Shown: positions 51,397 to 60,225 of the stretch, in pieces
Numbering within the stretch: the stretch's first letter is position 1
How the letters are laid out: each line of letters begins with the position of its first letter
Assembly: GCA_001898785.1 (NCBI GenBank)
Contig: MKVE01000019.1
Coordinates: 1-64,000, forward strand
DNA length: 64,000 bases
DNA from: Chryseobacterium sp. 36-9
Lineage (GTDB): Bacteria; Bacteroidota; Bacteroidia; Flavobacteriales; Weeksellaceae
Reading direction: 5' to 3'
Translations under genes and position numbers: made by a program
The notes under the pieces: model-generated
Databases searched by the model: none
Told to the model about the DNA's origin: nothing
What the model saw: the letters and a program-made list of their open reading frames with translations, nothing else

Positions 51397-53208
51397 TTAT
51401 TGCAGAGGAATCAGAAATTCGAAAAGACTTCCTTTATTAAAATTAGAATCTACATTCATTGTTCCACCCAATATTTGTAAACGTTCTTTGATTCCCTTCA
51501 AACCGAAACCCATTTTATTTTCATCGGAACTAAACCCGATACCATCATCAGTAATGGTAATTTTGATTTGATTATCAATTTTTTTTATAATGATATAGAT
51601 ATTCTTTGCATCAGCGTGTTTGATAATATTATGAATGCATTCTTGTATGATTCTGTAAATGTTGATTTGGGCTTCATTATCAAAAAAGCTGTCGATATTT
51701 TGCAAATCAATGTTGTAATCAATTTCTGTGGTGTCAAAACTATCTTCCGCCATACTTTTAATTGAGCTTGTAAGACCTAATAGGTCTAATTGATAAGGCC
51801 TTAATCCGTAAGAAATATTCCGGATTTCCTGAATGGCATCTGCAACATTCTGAGTCAATGTGTCCTCTGATAGTTGTTGTGTTTCTTTTGTCTCTGATAA
51901 TGATGTCTTGAGAATTTTGTTTTTTATTAAGACCAATTTCTGTCCCAGACTGTCGTGCAGTTCGGAAGCGATTCTTTTTCTCTCTGCTTCCTGCATACTG
52001 ATGAGCTCGCGTGAAAAGCGTGTTGCCTGCTGATAAGCCTCATTTTGTAGCCGTTCTTTTTCCTTCTTGTAGAAATTAAATTTGTTGGCTAGTGCGAAGG
52101 ACAAAATCACGGATTCTATTGCGACTCCAATAAAAAGAGATGAGTCTGTCCAGTAATTCTCCGGGAGCAAACCTTTCATTTTCAATTCGTAAACGATACT
52201 TACAACAACTAAAATACCATAGCCACCAAGATAAAATGCTGCCGGCGCAAGACCGTTTCTATATGCGATAATTCCGGCAATAACCCAATAGATACAAAGC
52301 ATAAAAATCAAAGTAGCGGATTGTAATATAGCAATTCTGTACCAGCCCAATGCGTAACAAATCAATGGGATAATGCATATTAATAATAGCGGTAAGCGAA
52401 ATTTGTAAATCAATGGAGCATATTCTTTGGATTGTAGAAATGAATTGGTGAAAAGAATACTGAAAAAACACATTACCGGAAGAACTGTAGTTGTATTGAT
52501 CCAATCCGGAAATGGCAAAGCCGCCTGTATGTATCCGGCAACCAGATTGTTATGCAGTATCGCTATAGAAATATATCCGATATAATGCAGATAAACTTTT
52601 TCCCTTAGCATAAAATATACAAACAGGTTATATAATAACAGCGCAACAGCAATTGCTGTAAAAAATCCGTCACCAAAAGATGTGAAAGTTTTATCTTCAT
52701 ACAACTTTTGCATAGTTCCAATGCTCATAGAAGTCCTGATGAGCGTTTTGCTGGTGGAACGTATAAAGATTGTTTTTTCTGAGTTTTTGAGTATAGTAAT
52801 TGGAAATATAAGATTATTGGACGCCACAGATTTATGCTTGCTGTGATTATTGACGTTCAAAGTGAGAGATTTTACGCTGCCATCTTCATTGATTTGGTAA
52901 ATAGAAATGTTATGCATAAATCCCGCTTTCACTTCCAAAAACCATTGAGTTTCATTGGTTTTGTTAGAAATATTGAAACGGTACCATATAGCGTCTGAGA
53001 GATTGCCTAAAAAATCAGGAACTTTATCTTCTGCTTTTACAAAAGTCTTACTTACGACACTCTCGAAATTCAATGATGCATCTTTGTCTTCAAGGTAATA
53101 AGGATAATCAACATCGTATTTTTTCAGCGTATCCGAAAGCACGATGCGCTGCGCAGAAACAGGCAGGCAAAACATTATCAGGAGCAGAGAAAAAATAGAT
53201 ATTTTCAT
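51397..53208 (-). CDS. 7TMR-DISM sensor histidine kinase
   Basis: A 603-residue sensor kinase. After a signal peptide come a 7TMR-DISM extracellular beta domain (about 30-165) and seven membrane helices (about 175-385). A coiled coil and a HisKA_3 dimerisation domain follow, with phosphoacceptor His418 in ASELHDSLGQ. The HATPase domain has KHADAKNIYIII, DDGIGF and GFGLKGIKERL. NarL-type partners are expected and the response regulator follows immediately. DISM domains are thought to sense carbohydrates or other small ligands, but the signal here is unknown. Confidence 0.92.
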   Translation of the reverse strand: MKISIFSLLLIMFCLPVSAQRIVLSDTLKKYDVDYPYYLEDKDASLNFESVVSKTFVKAEDKVPDFLGNLSDAIWYRFNISNKTNETQWFLEVKAGFMHNISIYQINEDGSVKSLTLNVNNHSKHKSVASNNLIFPITILKNSEKTIFIRSTSKTLIRTSMSIGTMQKLYEDKTFTSFGDGFFTAIAVALLLYNLFVYFMLREKVYLHYIGYISIAILHNNLVAGYIQAALPFPDWINTTTVLPVMCFFSILFTNSFLQSKEYAPLIYKFRLPLLLICIIPLICYALGWYRIAILQSATLIFMLCIYWVIAGIIAYRNGLAPAAFYLGGYGILVVVSIVYELKMKGLLPENYWTDSSLFIGVAIESVILSFALANKFNFYKKEKERLQNEAYQQATRFSRELISMQEAERKRIASELHDSLGQKLVLIKNKILKTSLSETKETQQLSEDTLTQNVADAIQEIRNISYGLRPYQLDLLGLTSSIKSMAEDSFDTTEIDYNIDLQNIDSFFDNEAQINIYRIIQECIHNIIKHADAKNIYIIIKKIDNQIKITITDDGIGFSSDENKMGFGLKGIKERLQILGGTMNVDSNFNKGSLFEFLIPLQ

Positions 53209-53287
53209 ACGCCTCAAAGATAATGAATAAGCCTAATTGCTTTTATGGGTAGTATTTCTCATTTTTGTGAGAAAACGATAAAATCTC

Positions 53288-53833
53288 TTATTTCACTTTT
53301 TCTAAAAGATAAAGCTTAGCTCCGGAAAAAGCTAGTTTAGGCATCAGGTTACCTTCCAGGATCATTGTTTTGCTGTTGATGTCGATGACAGATATATAAT
53401 TGCTGGAATTGTACTCGATGTAGTTTTCTTTTTCTTTGGTCAAAGGATTTTTTCCAAATTCGAAATCATATTTCTGCCAGTCTTCTTTCTCGGTGCTGCA
53501 ATGTACCGGTTTGAATTTGGATTTTTTGGAGTTGAAGATAATTTGGTCAAAACCTTCTGCACAATCACTATTAAAGGAACTGTCAGGGGCTTGGTCATTG
53601 CTGAAGGTTTCAAACGAACCTTTGTAAACACCGACAACTTTCCAGGTTCCGTCGATACGGTCTTCATCAAGTTTTCCGTTGGCTTTGCTTACCGCCCAGC
53701 TTACACCTTTCACCGTTCCTTTTACCGTTTTGTAACCAACTTTTGCAACACCTTTTACTACCTTTGCAGCAGTAGAAACAACACACGACTGCAAAATTGC
53801 AACGGTACAAACAGAAAGAATTATTTTTCTCAT
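53288..53833 (-). CDS. Lipocalin-like lipoprotein, unknown function
   Basis: A 181-residue lipoprotein (MRKIILSVCTVAILQSC, Cys17). Residues about 20-55 hold a KVVKGVAKVGYKTVKGTVKG repeat-like amphipathic stretch. Then comes a beta-rich domain (IDGTWKVVGVYKGSF to EGNLMPKLAFSG) of the lipocalin-like kind, with two Cys (about 95 and 112) that could form a disulfide. I do not recognise a named family. The next gene upstream is 398 bases away and divergent. Confidence 0.75.
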   Translation of the reverse strand: MRKIILSVCTVAILQSCVVSTAAKVVKGVAKVGYKTVKGTVKGVSWAVSKANGKLDEDRIDGTWKVVGVYKGSFETFSNDQAPDSSFNSDCAEGFDQIIFNSKKSKFKPVHCSTEKEDWQKYDFEFGKNPLTKEKENYIEYNSSNYISVIDINSKTMILEGNLMPKLAFSGAKLYLLEKVK

Positions 53834-54231
53834 AACATCAGTTTTGTTTTACGAATATAGATACTTTATCGTCGCAATTCAAAAAAAATAAATTATTGTC
53901 AGTCATTATTTAATTTTCATTGTGTAATGAAGTATTATAAATTGTCTGTAATTTAAATGGTTATATTTTTAATAAAATTTATTTTACAATTAAATCTCTC
54001 ATTCATTACGAATCTTTAATTTTCAGATTTTAACGGCCTTCACTATTGTATTTGTTTATATCATTGCATTTTTTTATAATTTAATTTTGTTATTGTTAAT
54101 TATTTTAGTTATAAAGTTGTAATGTTTGACTAATTTGTTAATTAAGGTATTTTATTGATAGTCATAATAGATTAATTTTTTGTTTTATGGAATAGATGTT
54201 GTTGCGGATATAATTATAAAAAATAATTGTT
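53834..54231. other. Very AT-rich divergent spacer
   Basis: 398 bases between divergent lipoprotein genes. I see no protein frame, RNA fold or long repeat, only AT-rich sequence that must hold promoters for both sides. Confidence 0.5.
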
Positions 54232-54438
54232 ATGAAAAATTTAATGTTCACAATTCTCGGAATAATGATATTTGTCCTGAGTTGTTCAAAAAAAGACACA
54301 GGCTATCAAAACAGCGGCGTTGACTCTAGTACTGTCACACAGGATAATGCAGCCACTAACAATCAAGCAGGTGCAGATACAGCATCTATTAGAAATGATA
54401 CAGCGACAACTCGAGTCGATTCTGTTCAGAGACGTTAA
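54232..54438 (+). CDS. Small lipoprotein of low complexity
   Basis: A 68-residue lipoprotein with lipobox VLSC (Cys18). The rest is Ser/Thr/Asp/Ala/Asn-rich and probably disordered (QDNAATNNQAGADTASIRND). I do not recognise a family. It has a typical start and stop, and no terminator is obvious. It precedes the Crp/Fnr gene by about 100 bases. Confidence 0.7.
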   Translation: MKNLMFTILGIMIFVLSCSKKDTGYQNSGVDSSTVTQDNAATNNQAGADTASIRNDTATTRVDSVQRR

Positions 54439-54544
54439 GCAGTCGTTATCCTAAAGGATATACACTCAATCAAATCATATTTTCTCCTGATTTCACCAGT
54501 TGTGAAGAATTCTAAAATCATAAGAAAATTAAAATTAATCTATT

Positions 54545-55141
54545 ATGATTATCAACGAAAACATTTTACAAGCAATGGGTGCGGAAATTGAAAATTACAA
54601 TATTTCCGAAAACATATTCTCAGAAGGAGATACCCCGAACCATTATTATCAGATTGTTGAAGGTAAGGTAAAACTGAATAATTACAACGAAGAAGGTAAA
54701 GAGATTCTCCAGAACATCCTTGAAAAGGGACAAAGTATTGGAGAGTCTTTACTTTTCATGGATAAAAGTTATCCTATGAATGCAGTTACCACAACAAATT
54801 GCAAAATACTCAAGTTACCGAAAGCTCAGTTTTTCAAAATGTTGGAAAAATATCCGGAGACTTGGATGGATATTAACAGATTTATTTCTGAAAATTTGTA
54901 TTTCAAGCAAATAATGACACAGAATATGTGTTCACAAAGTCCTGCTGTTAAACTGAAAATCCTTATGGATTATCTTAAAAGTTCTAACCGGGCCAAAGAA
55001 CCTTTTTCTTACCAGATTCCTTTTACAAGGCAACAAATGGCAAATCTAACCGGCCTTTGTGTGGAAACAACAATAAGGACATTGAAGGTAATGGAAAAGA
55101 AAAATATCCTGAAAATTCGTAATAGGAAAATATTATATTAG
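54545..55141 (+). CDS. Crp/Fnr-family transcriptional regulator
   Basis: A 198-residue regulator. The N-terminal cyclic-nucleotide-like domain (about 15-130) includes GDTPNHYYQIVEGKVKLNNYNEEGKE and GESLLFMDKSYPMNAVTTT. The C-terminal HTH_Crp has FTRQQMANLTGLCVETTIRTLKVMEKK (about 155-185). The cAMP-contacting Arg/Ser pair of E. coli Crp is not evident, so ligand binding cannot be assumed. It is followed by two palindromes and a strong promoter box that could be its own targets. Confidence 0.88.
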   Translation: MIINENILQAMGAEIENYNISENIFSEGDTPNHYYQIVEGKVKLNNYNEEGKEILQNILEKGQSIGESLLFMDKSYPMNAVTTTNCKILKLPKAQFFKMLEKYPETWMDINRFISENLYFKQIMTQNMCSQSPAVKLKILMDYLKSSNRAKEPFSYQIPFTRQQMANLTGLCVETTIRTLKVMEKKNILKIRNRKILY

Positions 55142-55157
55142 AATTTATTTTCATTGA

Positions 55158-55203
55158 TATGATTTGGATCATAAACTGACAAATGTCATGTTTTGTAACT
55201 TTG
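55158..55203 (+). promoter_or_regulatory. Crp/Fnr-like operator and promoter upstream of 55389 gene
   Basis: TATGAT-TTGG-ATCATA (55158-55173) is a perfect six-base inverted repeat. TGACA-AA-TGTCA (55177-55188) is a second one. TAACTTTG (55196-55203) matches the -7 box TAnnTTTG. If transcription starts near 55208, the first palindrome is centred about 42 bases upstream, the classic class II activator position. The regulator gene is immediately upstream. Confidence 0.5.
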
Positions 55204-55388
55204 GAATACAATAATAGAAAGTCTCTTTTTTTAAGAGAAATGAAATGCACTTTATTATGCGTCTTCGTTTAATGACCGAGATGTATAAGTTACAACAGAC
55301 TCTTATCAATCCATTCTTTTTCGAGGTTGCCTCTCATCAACATTGGTTGGGAGGCAGTCTCTTCTTACTTCCAAAAAAAAACAGAACT
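55204..55388 (+). promoter_or_regulatory. Long structured leader with candidate leader peptide
   Basis: The predicted 5' leader is about 180 bases. It has a small hairpin TCTCTT/AAGAGA (about 55222-55238). A ten-codon reading frame starts at 55240 (MKCTLLCVFV then stop). A branched hairpin TGCCTC/GAGGCA (55328-55333 with 55351-55356) holds an inner CAAC/GTTG. The downstream hairpin precedes the gene start by about 30 bases. A regulatory role is inference. Confidence 0.4.
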
Positions 55389-55688
55389 ATGAACTGTGAA
55401 AAACTACAAAAATCCCTGAAATCCGAAAGCTTTCTGAATGTAATCAACAACGGAAAAAAGTTTGAAAAAGAAGCTATTGTATATGCGAAGGAAATAAATC
55501 ATAATATATTTCTCTTATTTGTGATTCTTAAAGGTTTAGACATCAACAAAATATACGCATCTATTGCAAATTTTGATTGCTTTGAAAGTATAGGTTGTAA
55601 AGATCCGATCCAATTGATGTTTCATTTGACGATAAACAAGAAGGAAGATTTTCATTATTTTGAAAAATATGTTAATGTCTCTATTTAA
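55389..55688 (+). CDS. Small protein of unknown function
   Basis: A 99-residue protein from the ATG at 55389 (MNCEKLQKSL). A longer in-frame start at 55245 would translate the hairpin leader and give an unlikely N-terminus. It is helical and basic-acidic, with KKFEKEAIVYAKEINHNIFLLFVILKGL and two Cys in FDCFESIGCKD. There is no signal peptide or membrane helix. I do not recognise the family. Control by the neighbouring Crp-like regulator is suggested by the promoter layout. Confidence 0.6.
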   Translation: MNCEKLQKSLKSESFLNVINNGKKFEKEAIVYAKEINHNIFLLFVILKGLDINKIYASIANFDCFESIGCKDPIQLMFHLTINKKEDFHYFEKYVNVSI

Positions 55689-55756
55689 CATAATCTGGCA
55701 AAGCTTTTGTTAGGCAGAAATAGATAATATATATAATTACACAAAAAATCAAACTT

Positions 55757-56269
55757 ATGGAATTTCCAAAGATACTATTAGACAAAATCAGCTATTATCT
55801 GATCGACAGAAATGAGACAATTTCTATTGCAGAAAGCGTAACATCGGGATTCGTGCAGCTGGCTTTTTCTCAGATGCCTGATGCAGAACGGTTTTTCAGA
55901 GGAGGATTAACGGCATATACTCTGGAAGAGAAAGTAAAACATCTTGGTATCGATCCGGAGCAGGGCAGATCCGCCAACTGTGTTTCAAAAGAGATCACGG
56001 ATGCAATGGCGCTTAATGTGGCCAAAAAATTCGGTACAGATTGGTCTATCGCAACAACGGGTTATGCAACGCCGGTTCCCGAGTCTGGTGAAGAGATCTT
56101 TGCTTATTACAGTATTTCTTATTTAGGCGAGATTGTCCACTCTGACAAGATTGAATTACACCCGCTGACCAAAGCAATAGACGCTCAAAATTATTTTACA
56201 GAATGTATACTGAGCTGTTTGCGATGCGAAGTCAAAACACATCTTTTGCAATTGGCTTTTAAAAATTAA
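55757..56269 (+). CDS. CinA family protein (PncC-like NMN amidohydrolase)
   Basis: A 170-residue protein corresponding to the C-terminal CinA domain (PncC), which deamidates nicotinamide mononucleotide. The conserved start SIAESVTSGFVQLAFSQMPDAERFFRGG (about residues 20-47) includes the catalytic Ser. The core ATTGYATPVP follows near residue 100. There is no N-terminal COG1058 domain. A terminator follows. Confidence 0.85.
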   Translation: MEFPKILLDKISYYLIDRNETISIAESVTSGFVQLAFSQMPDAERFFRGGLTAYTLEEKVKHLGIDPEQGRSANCVSKEITDAMALNVAKKFGTDWSIATTGYATPVPESGEEIFAYYSISYLGEIVHSDKIELHPLTKAIDAQNYFTECILSCLRCEVKTHLLQLAFKN

Positions 56270-56291
56270 TCTTTTCTTTCTTCTTCATAAG

Positions 56292-56327
56292 AAACCTCTG
56301 GCAGAATATTCTTTCAGAGGTTTTTTT
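56292..56327. terminator. Bidirectional terminator
   Basis: Stem AAACCTCTG / CAGAGGTTT with a 14-base loop and T-tract, between the convergent CinA and LptF/G genes. Confidence 0.8.
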
Positions 56328-56329
56328 AT

Positions 56330-57781
56330 TTATTGATAACGTTGGTGTTCTTTCGGTTTGGAGAACTTTTCAATAATCGGTTTAAAAAGTGCTCTGTACT
56401 TTTCAATATCGAATAGCTGTGAGTCAGTCAGGGCTTTATAAGTCAGCCAGACACTGAACGGGAATAAAACCATATTCGGGATCCAGGTTGCAAGATAAGG
56501 GTTCATAGATCCTTTCCATGACAAGTTTTCTACAGACAAATTCAAAACGTAAAAGATGATGAAAATGACAATTGCAATGATAACTGGTAGTCCCATTCCT
56601 CCCTTTCTGATGATTGACCCCAGGCTGGCGCCGATCAAAAAGAAGATAACACATGTGAAGGAATATGAAACAATCCTTTGTTGATAGATAACAATCTTGT
56701 TGTGTTGTTTTACAGTATCTCTGATCGAGTTCTCATTAGAATCTATACTTGTTTTCAGGGCTTCTATTTTGTTGTAGGCGCCCCAAAGCACTTCTAGTTT
56801 TTTATCTTTTTTAAGTGTATCTATTTTATAAGGTTCCTTGATTTTATTTTTCGCTTTCGTTTTATCGATGTATTGAACATAATTATTGGTTTGCGAAATA
56901 ACAGGCGAAGCAATAGAAGTTAGGGTTGTAATATTATCTTTCCTGTTTTTTTCCAGAGTTTTTGCAACTTCATTATAAGTCTGGAAACGATAATCGTCCG
57001 TAATTTTTTCTTTCTCGATTGCATTGTTAATCAGCTCACTTATGTCAAAATGATTCACCAGGCTATCGAATCTCACCGATTGATTCGGTTGTTTCAGTCT
57101 GTCATTATAAGACTTGTTAGAGATGTCATCTGTAAAAACATAGCCATCATAGAGAATCAGTTTCAGATAATTTCTGTCAACTGCAGGCGCAAATTTTCCC
57201 TTTTTTGCAATAATAGTTTGCTGATCATCATAAGCACTTGCGTTCTTATGAAGAAAAACACCTTCCAATTTTTCACCCTTTTCACCATAGATTTTATCAA
57301 ATTTTACCGAGTAACCCGAAATCTGATCTATGAAAACACCAGGAGTAAAATTGATCGCAGGTTTGGAAGAGATTATATTGAACATCATATTCTTCGCTTT
57401 TCTCTGAAAATCAGGAATAATGTTATTGGAAAAGAAGAAGAGGGCGACAGAAAGCATGGATACCGTTACGAAAAGCGGCATCATTACACGCACAAGCGAG
57501 ATTCCCGCAGCTTTCATCGCGGCCAGCTCATAACGTTCTCCAAAATCTCCAAAGGTCATGATAGAAGATAGTAGAATGGTAAGTGGCAAAACCATACTCA
57601 CAACACTGATTCCCAGATAGAAAAGAAACTTGGTGATTTCCCAATAGGTAAGACCTTTTCCTGTAAGCTGCGACATCTGAGTCCAGATAATGTTCACAAT
57701 GAAAATGAAAAACAATACACTGAAAATAAACAGAAATGGCCCGAAAAAAGTCTTGATGATATATTTGTCTAATTTTTTCAA
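56330..57781 (-). CDS. LptF/LptG family permease
   Basis: A 483-residue inner-membrane permease of the YjgP/YjgQ family, part of the lipopolysaccharide transport machine LptBFGC. Three helices lie at the N-terminus (about 12-35, 60-82, 100-120) and three at the C-terminus (about 375-465), with a periplasmic beta-jellyroll-like region between (about 140-290). The LptF/G coupling segment FGERYELAAMKAAGISL (about 77) is intact. The middle has a Lys-rich, probably coiled linker (about 300-360) longer than in E. coli. F or G cannot be told apart here. Confidence 0.88.
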   Translation of the reverse strand: MKKLDKYIIKTFFGPFLFIFSVLFFIFIVNIIWTQMSQLTGKGLTYWEITKFLFYLGISVVSMVLPLTILLSSIMTFGDFGERYELAAMKAAGISLVRVMMPLFVTVSMLSVALFFFSNNIIPDFQRKAKNMMFNIISSKPAINFTPGVFIDQISGYSVKFDKIYGEKGEKLEGVFLHKNASAYDDQQTIIAKKGKFAPAVDRNYLKLILYDGYVFTDDISNKSYNDRLKQPNQSVRFDSLVNHFDISELINNAIEKEKITDDYRFQTYNEVAKTLEKNRKDNITTLTSIASPVISQTNNYVQYIDKTKAKNKIKEPYKIDTLKKDKKLEVLWGAYNKIEALKTSIDSNENSIRDTVKQHNKIVIYQQRIVSYSFTCVIFFLIGASLGSIIRKGGMGLPVIIAIVIFIIFYVLNLSVENLSWKGSMNPYLATWIPNMVLFPFSVWLTYKALTDSQLFDIEKYRALFKPIIEKFSKPKEHQRYQ

Positions 57782-57882
57782 TTCAGAAATTTAGACTTCA
57801 AAAATACTGCAAAAAAAACAATACTGAAATCGAATCCGGAATTTTAGCAATTTTTTATAAACTGCTATAACATATAAATAAA

Positions 57883-57908
57883 ATCCGCAGCTAATCTCAA
57901 CTGCGGAT
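57883..57908 (-). terminator. Terminator of the aldehyde dehydrogenase gene
   Basis: Stem ATCCGCAG / CTGCGGAT with a ten-base loop, after the stop at 57951. Confidence 0.65.
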
Positions 57909-57950
57909 AGAATTTGAAAGGTCTAAAGCCAGAAATAGATCTGGCATTTT

Positions 57951-59576
57951 TTAGAAAATATAATCGGTACTCAGGAAGTTAGAATCATGGTCTCTGACAA
58001 TCGTGTTCAAAAGTTCTTTATTAGAATCGGTGATTTTTGCCGCTACCAATGACCGGATTGAGAAAGATCTCAATGCATCAAAAACAGACAACGTTCCTTC
58101 CGCACTATCTTTTCTTCCTGTGAAAGGAAAAACATCTGGCCCACGTTGAGCCTGACAATTGATGTTCACACGGCTAACAAGATTCACAAAAGGATCAATC
58201 AGTTTTGAAACTTCCATTGCATCTTCACTGAAGATACTGACCTGCATCCCATGGTCTGCGTTTACTTGGTAATCAATTGGTTCTTCAATCGTTTCAAACG
58301 GCACAACAGGAATCACCGGACCGAATTGCTCTTCGTGGTACAATTTCATTTGATCATTAACCGGATAAACCACTGCTGGGAAAACAAAAGAAGCTTCGTT
58401 GTAACCACCATTTTCGTTCAGTACTTTAGCCCCTTTTGAAACGGCATCTGCGATACATTCTTCCAGATAAGGCGGTTTGTTCACTTCAGGCAGTGGTGTG
58501 ATTTTCACATCTTTTTCCCAAGGCAATCCTCCTTTCATTGCAGAAACGGCTGCCGTTAATTTTTGAGTGAATTCTTCCGCCACATCTTTCTGAACAAATA
58601 TCAGTTTCAAAGCTGTGCATCTTTGTCCATTGAACGATAGCGAACCTAAAATACATTCGCTGACAGCAACATCCAGATTGGCGTTTTTGGTAACGATTGC
58701 CGCATTTTTAGCATCAAGACTTAGAATTGCTCTCAATCTGTTCACTTTTGGATGCAGTTTTTTCAAACCATTTGCGACTTTACTTGATCCGATGAAAGCC
58801 AGAACATTCACTTTACCGCTTTCCATAATCGGCGTTATGATTTCTGAGCCTTTTCCGTACAATGTGTTTACAGTTCCCTTTGGAAAGGCTTCCTGGAAAG
58901 CTTTCAATAAAGGATAATGCGCAAGAACACCGTGCTTTGGAAGTTTAAACAAAATCGTATTGCCCATAATCAAAGCAGGAATCAACGTAGTGAAGATCTC
59001 ATTCAATGGATAATTAAATGGTCCCATACTTAGAACTACGCCAAGTGGCGCTCTACGGATTTGAGCAATTGTTCCTTCTGCTTGTTGGAAACGAGATGAT
59101 TCTCTATCCAGATCTTTTAAAGCATCAATGGTTTGGTTGATATAATCTACAGTTCTGTCAAATTCTTTAGTAGAATCGGGTAGGGTTTTGCCGATTTCCC
59201 ACATTAGTAATTTGATAACGAGATCACGCTCTTTGATCATTAGGTAAACAAACCTCTGCATACACTTGATTCTGCCTTCCACAGACATGGTCGGCCATTC
59301 GCCAAGTCCATTGTCATAAGCTTTTACACAAGCGTCTAAAACATCAAGGGCTTCTTTTGGTCCAATATTCGGGATGCTGCCTAGCAACTTTCTTTCCAAA
59401 CCGTTTTCCGTAGGGATGCAAACCGGCGAATAGATTTCTGTCACGTCGCCATTCCATTGAACCAGTTCTCCGTTGAGAAGGTATTCTCTCTGATGAATTA
59501 TTGGGACCTTATATTCTTCCGGGATTTCGTTTTCTGATTTGAATAAATTGTTAAAATTGGATTGTATTGAACTCAT
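57951..59576 (-). CDS. NADP-dependent glyceraldehyde-3-phosphate dehydrogenase-type aldehyde dehydrogenase
   Basis: A 541-residue aldehyde dehydrogenase close to the non-phosphorylating, NADP-dependent GAPDH branch (GapN/ALDH11-like), which turns glyceraldehyde 3-phosphate into 3-phosphoglycerate and yields NADPH. The catalytic Cys is in SFNGQRCTALK (about 320). The nucleotide-site GSSKVANGL (about 262) is complete. The general-base motif of the superfamily, usually LELGGKN, reads LSLDAKNA here, so the Glu is not in its usual place. The other motifs (EEQFGPVIPV, NINCQAQRGPD, FPFTGRKDS) are intact. Confidence 0.82.
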   Translation of the reverse strand: MSSIQSNFNNLFKSENEIPEEYKVPIIHQREYLLNGELVQWNGDVTEIYSPVCIPTENGLERKLLGSIPNIGPKEALDVLDACVKAYDNGLGEWPTMSVEGRIKCMQRFVYLMIKERDLVIKLLMWEIGKTLPDSTKEFDRTVDYINQTIDALKDLDRESSRFQQAEGTIAQIRRAPLGVVLSMGPFNYPLNEIFTTLIPALIMGNTILFKLPKHGVLAHYPLLKAFQEAFPKGTVNTLYGKGSEIITPIMESGKVNVLAFIGSSKVANGLKKLHPKVNRLRAILSLDAKNAAIVTKNANLDVAVSECILGSLSFNGQRCTALKLIFVQKDVAEEFTQKLTAAVSAMKGGLPWEKDVKITPLPEVNKPPYLEECIADAVSKGAKVLNENGGYNEASFVFPAVVYPVNDQMKLYHEEQFGPVIPVVPFETIEEPIDYQVNADHGMQVSIFSEDAMEVSKLIDPFVNLVSRVNINCQAQRGPDVFPFTGRKDSAEGTLSVFDALRSFSIRSLVAAKITDSNKELLNTIVRDHDSNFLSTDYIF

Positions 59577-59680
59577 AGTTTTTGATTTGAATTAAAATCG
59601 ATTTTTCGAAGTATAAATTTAGAGTTTAAAATTCATTTTGGAAATAAAAGAATTATTGATTTATTCTATTCGAAAATAAA

Positions 59681-59703
59681 AAACTCAACTTAATGCTGAG
59701 TTT
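59681..59703 (-). terminator. DoxX gene terminator
   Basis: Seven-base stem AAACTCA / TGAGTTT with a nine-base loop and T-tract on the minus strand. Confidence 0.7.
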
Positions 59704-59722
59704 ATAATGGATTCCAATAGTA

Positions 59723-60106
59723 TTAATCTGTTGATTTGATTGCCCAAAGTAACAATAATGGCTGCATAAATAATCTGGCAAATCTTTTATTATCGGTATT
59801 AAGGCCAAAGGCGTTTCTCCTTTCTTTGTATTGGGTGTAATTTCCGGGAAAAACAGCTGTAAATAGTCCTGCCGCAACTTTCCCCACTAGAGATTCATAT
59901 TTCTTTGGAGCAGCAATAATAGCCGTTCCCATTGCAATTTCCACAATGCCGGAATAGACAACGGTATCATCTTTTTCCAACGGAACCCATTCCGGGACCT
60001 GTGCCTGGAATTCTTTTCTTGCGAATGTGAGATGCCCGATTCCTGCGGAAATCAGCATTGCACCTAATCCGTATTTTGCGATAGTTTTGATTGTATTGGC
60101 TTCCAT
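59723..60106 (-). CDS. DoxX-family membrane protein
   Basis: A 127-residue protein with the four-helix DoxX/MauE-like layout. The first helix (LGAMLISAGIGHLTF), then FQAQVPEWVPLEKDDTVVYSGIVEIAMGTAII and the final WAIKSTD are seen. DoxX-like proteins in Bacteroidetes are small membrane proteins of unclear redox role. It has an intact start (MEANTIKTI) and its own terminator. Confidence 0.8.
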   Translation of the reverse strand: MEANTIKTIAKYGLGAMLISAGIGHLTFARKEFQAQVPEWVPLEKDDTVVYSGIVEIAMGTAIIAAPKKYESLVGKVAAGLFTAVFPGNYTQYKERRNAFGLNTDNKRFARLFMQPLLLLWAIKSTD

Positions 60107-60225
60107 AATGAACTATTTTATAGATTAGGTTCAAGAATGATTCCAAAGGTTGGGATGAGGGTGTTAAGATTTTATAAATGTTGTGTTGATGAGAATGCGT
60201 TTTTGTCATTTAGTTTTGTATGAAA

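Noticed and set aside
53834-54231. Small RNA or gene in the 398-base AT-rich spacer
   Set aside because: I could find no stable fold, terminator or coherent frame.
55245-55388. Long N-terminal extension of the small gene at 55389
   Set aside because: Using the start at 55245 would translate the branched hairpin and give an odd N-terminus; the ATG at 55389 fits better.
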